Of a DNA stretch of 64,000 nucleotides, positions 60,461-64,000 are shown one piece after another (position 1 is the stretch's first letter; the number at the start of each line of letters is the position of its first letter). The stretch comes from Buddleja alternifolia (lineage: Eukaryota; Streptophyta; Magnoliopsida; Lamiales; Scrophulariaceae). Location of the stretch: assembly GCA_019426215.1 (NCBI GenBank), contig CM033394.1:42654423-42718422 (forward strand), read 5' to 3'. The position numbers and the translations under genes were made by a program. The notes under the pieces were generated by a model. It did not search any database and was not told where the DNA came from. It saw only the letters and a list, made by a program, of their open reading frames with translations.

Positions 60461-61340
60461 CTATTTATCATCACAGTAATTAAAAATGTCAAATATTTTT
60501 AACTAAGCAAATCCGGGTATAATGTAGATTACCACATCTTCAATCAAACAGAATACCAGCAAACAAATACACAACGCATCACATAAAAAGCCAACTCCAA
60601 AACAACAAGCGACAAAGAAGATAAACCAGCGATGACAAACCTTTGCTCATCCAACTCCGAGGCCGGAAAATCCCAGGACCTACATAGTACAAATAATCAA
60701 AAATATTCGGTTAGAAGTTAGAACAAACCAAACACACAAAAAACACAACATCTATGGTCAATAGAAAAAACCCCAATTACAGGAAGAAATTTCACCCAAA
60801 CCTAACAAATAACCTCTCTAATATCCAGAAGATCTTAGCAAAAAATCACAGTAAAAATTCTCACTTTGCTGAAACTGATTGAAAAATTAGTTCTTGATGT
60901 GAAAAGCTAGGGTCCCCGCTCACACTTTTCCTTTGCTGCAAGTCGAACTGAAGGCAGAGGAACAAGGTTGTGTGTGTGAAAAATTGCAAATGGAGAAGAA
61001 AAACTGAAAGAAAAATCGATGAGCGGAGGCAAATAGCAATGGTGATGAGCATTTTCAATCAGTTTCCGTAACCAGCGCACAACCGGAGTATTAGGTAAAG
61101 AGCAGGAGCCGCGGGGCAACAGGTTGAACAGAAGTCAGGCGGAGGCAATGTTTCCGGCCACAACTATACATGAACAGCGGACACGTATTTTTCAGCTCGC
61201 CGGAACGGGCCAAGACATCAGTCTAAGCGTGCCGGCAAAGGGAGGAAAAGCATAGTCCGACGGTATTTCCATCACAGAAAAAGGAAAGGGCCAGGGCGAC
61301 GTCGTTTTGGACTACAGCGGCTGAACAAGTAAACTTAACC
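60461..61340. other. Helitron B 5' part
   Basis: On the minus strand this looks like promoter, leader and introns of the captured CCT-type gene (a short segment with AG/GT borders at about 60680-60640), but no coding exon is secure. GACGTCGTTTTGG occurs at about 61298 and, with one change, 61348. Confidence 0.45.
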
Positions 61341-61603
61341 AAACCACGTCGTTTTGGTAGGCATCCAATTTTAAGAAAAATAGAAAAAATATTTACGACC
61401 ATGGAATTACTGAAAAGTCATACCTGCTTATATAATTGTGTAAAATATATATATATATATATATTATTTTCTTCATTCTAAATATAATGAATGATGAATT
61501 TCATGTTATGTTTACCATCATTTTCATTCATAAACATATTTAAATAGTACTTAAGTGAATACTAAAATTTCCCTTGCATCTGACATTTTGCTCTATTGAA
61601 ATA

Positions 61604-62124
61604 GTTTTAGGTAGGGTTGGTCATTCGGTTTAACCGAACCGAAATTTTGATTTGGAAAATTCCTGAACCGTTTGAATTGAATCCGTTTCGGTTTCGGTTC
61701 GGTTAACCTACCGATAACCAGGCCATAAAAATTCAGCAGGCTCTTTTTTGCTTTTGGGCAAGGATAATTCAAATCGATTTGGGCCAAAAAATTTCAGCAT
61801 CCTTTATTTTTAGCATTTGGGCCAATTATAATTGTCCAATAACATTCAAATTGAATCGATTTGGCCAACAAATTTCAGCAAACCTTTTTTTTGAGCATTT
61901 TGGCAATTGGGCAATGATAATGATTAATAAATAAATAAATATTATATATTATTTATAATTAATTCGATTTTCGGTTCGGTTAACCGAGAGGCAAAATCGA
62001 AACTAAACCAAAACCGAAATTTTAAAAAAATAAAAACCGAAATCGAACCAAAATTGTTCGGTTCGATTTCGATTTCGATTTGGTTCAGTCGGTTGACCAA
62101 ACCATGCACAGCCCTAATTTTAGG
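61604..62124. mobile_element. hAT-type MITE (505 bp)
   Basis: The element is 61612-62116, with ends TAGGGTTGGTCATTCGGTTT and, from the right, TAGGGCTGTGCATGGTTTGG. The flanks GTTTTAGG and ATTTTAGG agree at 7 of 8 bases. The interior has many CGGTT / AACCG words. It lies in intron 3 of the TIC22-like gene, between Helitron B and exon 4. Confidence 0.8.
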
Positions 62125-62601
62125 GCAATAAAGTAGTGTCACATGGTGGCCCTAAATTGCCATATATATATATGTATATAATACATTAAATATAATAAAT
62201 TTCTTTGGTGAGTTGCAGTCCGATGCTTTGAGGATGATGGCCAATGGAAGCACAAATAGAGCAACTAAATCTCCACGGGTCTTTTTTAGAAAGGTTACGT
62301 ATGGGGTCAAGTTATATTTCACATTCCTATAATTCCATGAAATATATTTAATAGTATATCTATATTCAAATATCTCATGTTTTCTTATATATGCAGGATG
62401 ATCTAGAAAAAGCTATCCGTGAAGAAAAAGAACTGAATCACAATGGACAAGAGAAACAAATTATTCAGGTTTCTTGCTTTTTTTCAATTAAAATGTCTCA
62501 TTTAAGAAAATAGCTTTTGTGTGCTAATTATTGATGGAATTGTAGAAGTTAATAAAACAATGAGTACAATAAAAAAAATTGGACTCGAGGATCCAACTAA
62601 G

Positions 62602-63305
62602 TAGTGGTGTACACGATCGAGTTCATGTGGTTTTAAGGAGAAAAATCAACCTGACCTGACATATGCGGGTTAACAAAAATATCAAACCAAAACCACATAA
62701 TTATCTTTTCAACTCAAGCTGTTCGGGTTGGTTGTTTTGAAGGTATATAGCGGGTGGTGGGTTGGCGGATTTCCGAATTATACTTATGATTCTTTTGACT
62801 TATTTGTAGTTATAAACTTATAACTAAGAAAATTAAAGAGCATATTTGTCTTATAAAATTAATTACAAAAAATTGAGTAGGTGGGATATACAAGATTAAG
62901 TGATATTACTAAATAAATATCATATTATCATAATATTGAGTGAAAACTTTCGGATATTATCAAAAATAAATTGTTATATAAATTCATCAAAAATAGCAAT
63001 AATATGATAGGAAAATGAAACTTTTCTTCAAATCAAATAAAAACAATTGTTCAAACAAAGTATTTAATTTATTTTTCCTAAAAATAAAGTATTACATGAA
63101 TATGCATAATATCACTCTGCTTAGATAGTATATATGTATATATTATTTTTAAATATTGGCACTAATCTTTAATTATGTATACGTATATTTGTTACTTATA
63201 TAATTAGCGGCCAAGTTGCTAGTTCCAGATATAATTAACCCACAAAGTTTTTAAATTGACGTTTTTCAAGCTGATCGGCTCGATTTGAGCGGGTTTATGT
63301 CACTG
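62602..63305. mobile_element. Relative of the 723-bp hAT MITE
   Basis: It matches the element at 48920-49642 along its length (GTGTACAC near the start, ATAATTATCTTTTCAA, GAGCGGGTTTATG near the end) but is diverged. The terminal TAGGGG and TSD are degraded. It lies in intron 5 of the TIC22-like gene. Confidence 0.78.
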
Positions 63306-64000
63306 ATAATCTCTAACTCTAAAATCTATAAAAAAGAATTTATGGGACTGAGTCATAGACATTATTTATTGAACAATTGTAATCATATTTTTTTGCATAT
63401 GATTTTACTTTTAATATTCTTTTTTCTTTTTTAATTCGCTTGGTTCATTTGTAACTAATTATAATGGTGTGGTAGGTGACAGCTTTAGAAGATATAATAC
63501 AAGAAATGAAGGTGAGAAACCTATGCCATATTCATGTAGTTATTCACTATTTTCATTCTCGATTTCTTTCACATTTATAATTATTTTGATATTTGTAAGA
63601 TTGCTCGACATGAAGGTGGAACGATGTCGTGTTCATACCTCCCGGAAACTTAAAAATTTGAGAATTAATGGTCATTCATTATTGATTCTATATTTTCTTA
63701 AGTTGTCTACTTGGATTGAATTTTCTAATTCTTTATTTGCTAAATGAAACAAAGACTTCGGTTTTTATTTTTTATGATCGTATGAATTTATATCCACAAG
63801 CTTATTTTATGTTGCCATACGATTAGCTAGATATGACTGAACTTGATTTGAATGATAATTTTTGATTACTTATGATAGAATGATCAATAAATAAATTATA
63901 AAACATTTATCATTCAAACTCAAATTGATCAAATCTGGACATCCTTCACAAAACTATACACCATCTCTCCAAAATTTAGTTAAAACACAAAAGCTTAGAC

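Larger units (their letters stand above)
55481..61460 (-). mobile_element. Helitron B, minus orientation
   Basis: Read on the minus strand, the 3' end has the hairpin GCGC GATA GCGC (55511-55500), a 15-base spacer, and CTAG (55484-55481) followed by T in an AT run. The 5' side (about 61341-61432) shares GGTATGACTTTTCAGTAATT and GCCTACCAAAACGACGT with Helitron A and likewise abuts an AT microsatellite. The interior holds a Helitron helicase remnant, a CCT-domain exon, a 125-base duplication and a tandem array. The exact 5' base is uncertain. Confidence 0.72.
51160..63653 (+). pseudogene. TIC22-like chloroplast import protein gene, seven exon pieces, probably decayed
   Basis: Exons: 51160-51426, 51868-51939, 52271-52327, 62219-62293, 62397-62468, 63476-63511 and 63600-63653. 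All have AG/GT borders and phase 0, giving one open frame of about 210 codons. Family landmarks in order: EEIKERFVKVPVYSIRNSDD, PIRLVPDVSQVKNTIE, ERKKAGFPDECFSGVPVFQ, SPRVFFRKDDLEKAI, VTALEDIIQEMK. These match TIC22-like proteins, intermembrane-space factors in chloroplast protein import. Oddities: about 55 residues expected between exons 1 and 2 are absent. The conserved end DVVFIPPGN is present in exon 7 but one base out of frame, so the chain ends GGTMSCSYLPET. Intron 3 is about 9.9 kb and full of transposons. Identification is good; whether it still works is doubtful. Confidence 0.75.

Overview
The window is a stretch of a flowering-plant nuclear genome, most likely a eudicot. It contains plant LTR-retrotransposon lineages (SIRE/Maximus-type copia, Tat-type and Athila-type gypsy), plant MITE families, two Helitrons carrying pieces of plant genes, and exons of a TIC22-like gene for chloroplast protein import. 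Almost all of it is transposable-element DNA in several nested layers. I found no complete, clearly functional host gene and no RNA gene. A 23-base run of N at 1998-2020 is an assembly gap.

Layout. 1-1901: minus-strand start of an Athila-like gypsy element (gag, primer-binding site, LTR). 2021-12622: plus-strand SIRE-like copia element, missing its gag and 5' LTR at the gap, with broken pol, a long env-like third region and a complete 3' LTR. It is inserted in a minus-strand gypsy gag fragment (12623-15690). 16399-18834: Harbinger-like MITE carrying a solo LTR of the same SIRE-like family. 19179-27557: Helitron A, with exon fragments of phosphatidylinositol synthase, ACC oxidase, a bHLH factor and ribosomal protein L8, plus two further insertions. 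27792-50237: a Mutator-like MITE split by a Tat-type gypsy element (28114-50000). That gypsy element is itself invaded by a 3-kb CA/TG hairpin element, a copia solo LTR, a SIRE-like solo LTR, a Harbinger-like element holding another SIRE-like solo LTR, and a hAT MITE. It also carries a spliced antisense gene between pol and the 3' LTR. 50483-51003: poly(A) retroposon. 51160-63653: exons of the TIC22-like gene, whose third intron is about 9.9 kb long because it holds a CACTA element (with two nested hAT-type insertions), Helitron B (55481 to about 61460, with a CCT-domain exon and an inverted Helitron helicase fragment) and a hAT MITE.

Insertion order can be read from target-site duplications (TSDs) seen directly: AATGA, ACAGC and CAAGT (SIRE-like solo LTRs), TTTTC (copia solo LTR), TGA and TAA (Harbinger-like), TTATGACATA (foldback element), TAAATATTA (MITE split by the gypsy element), GTTGGAGA, GTTTCGGG, GTCACAAT and near-8-bp ATTCATAA/T (hAT-like), AGA (CACTA) and a 16-bp duplication (retroposon). 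The pol genes contain stops and frameshifts, so every element here looks non-autonomous now. Family assignments rest on remembered motifs; no database search was possible.
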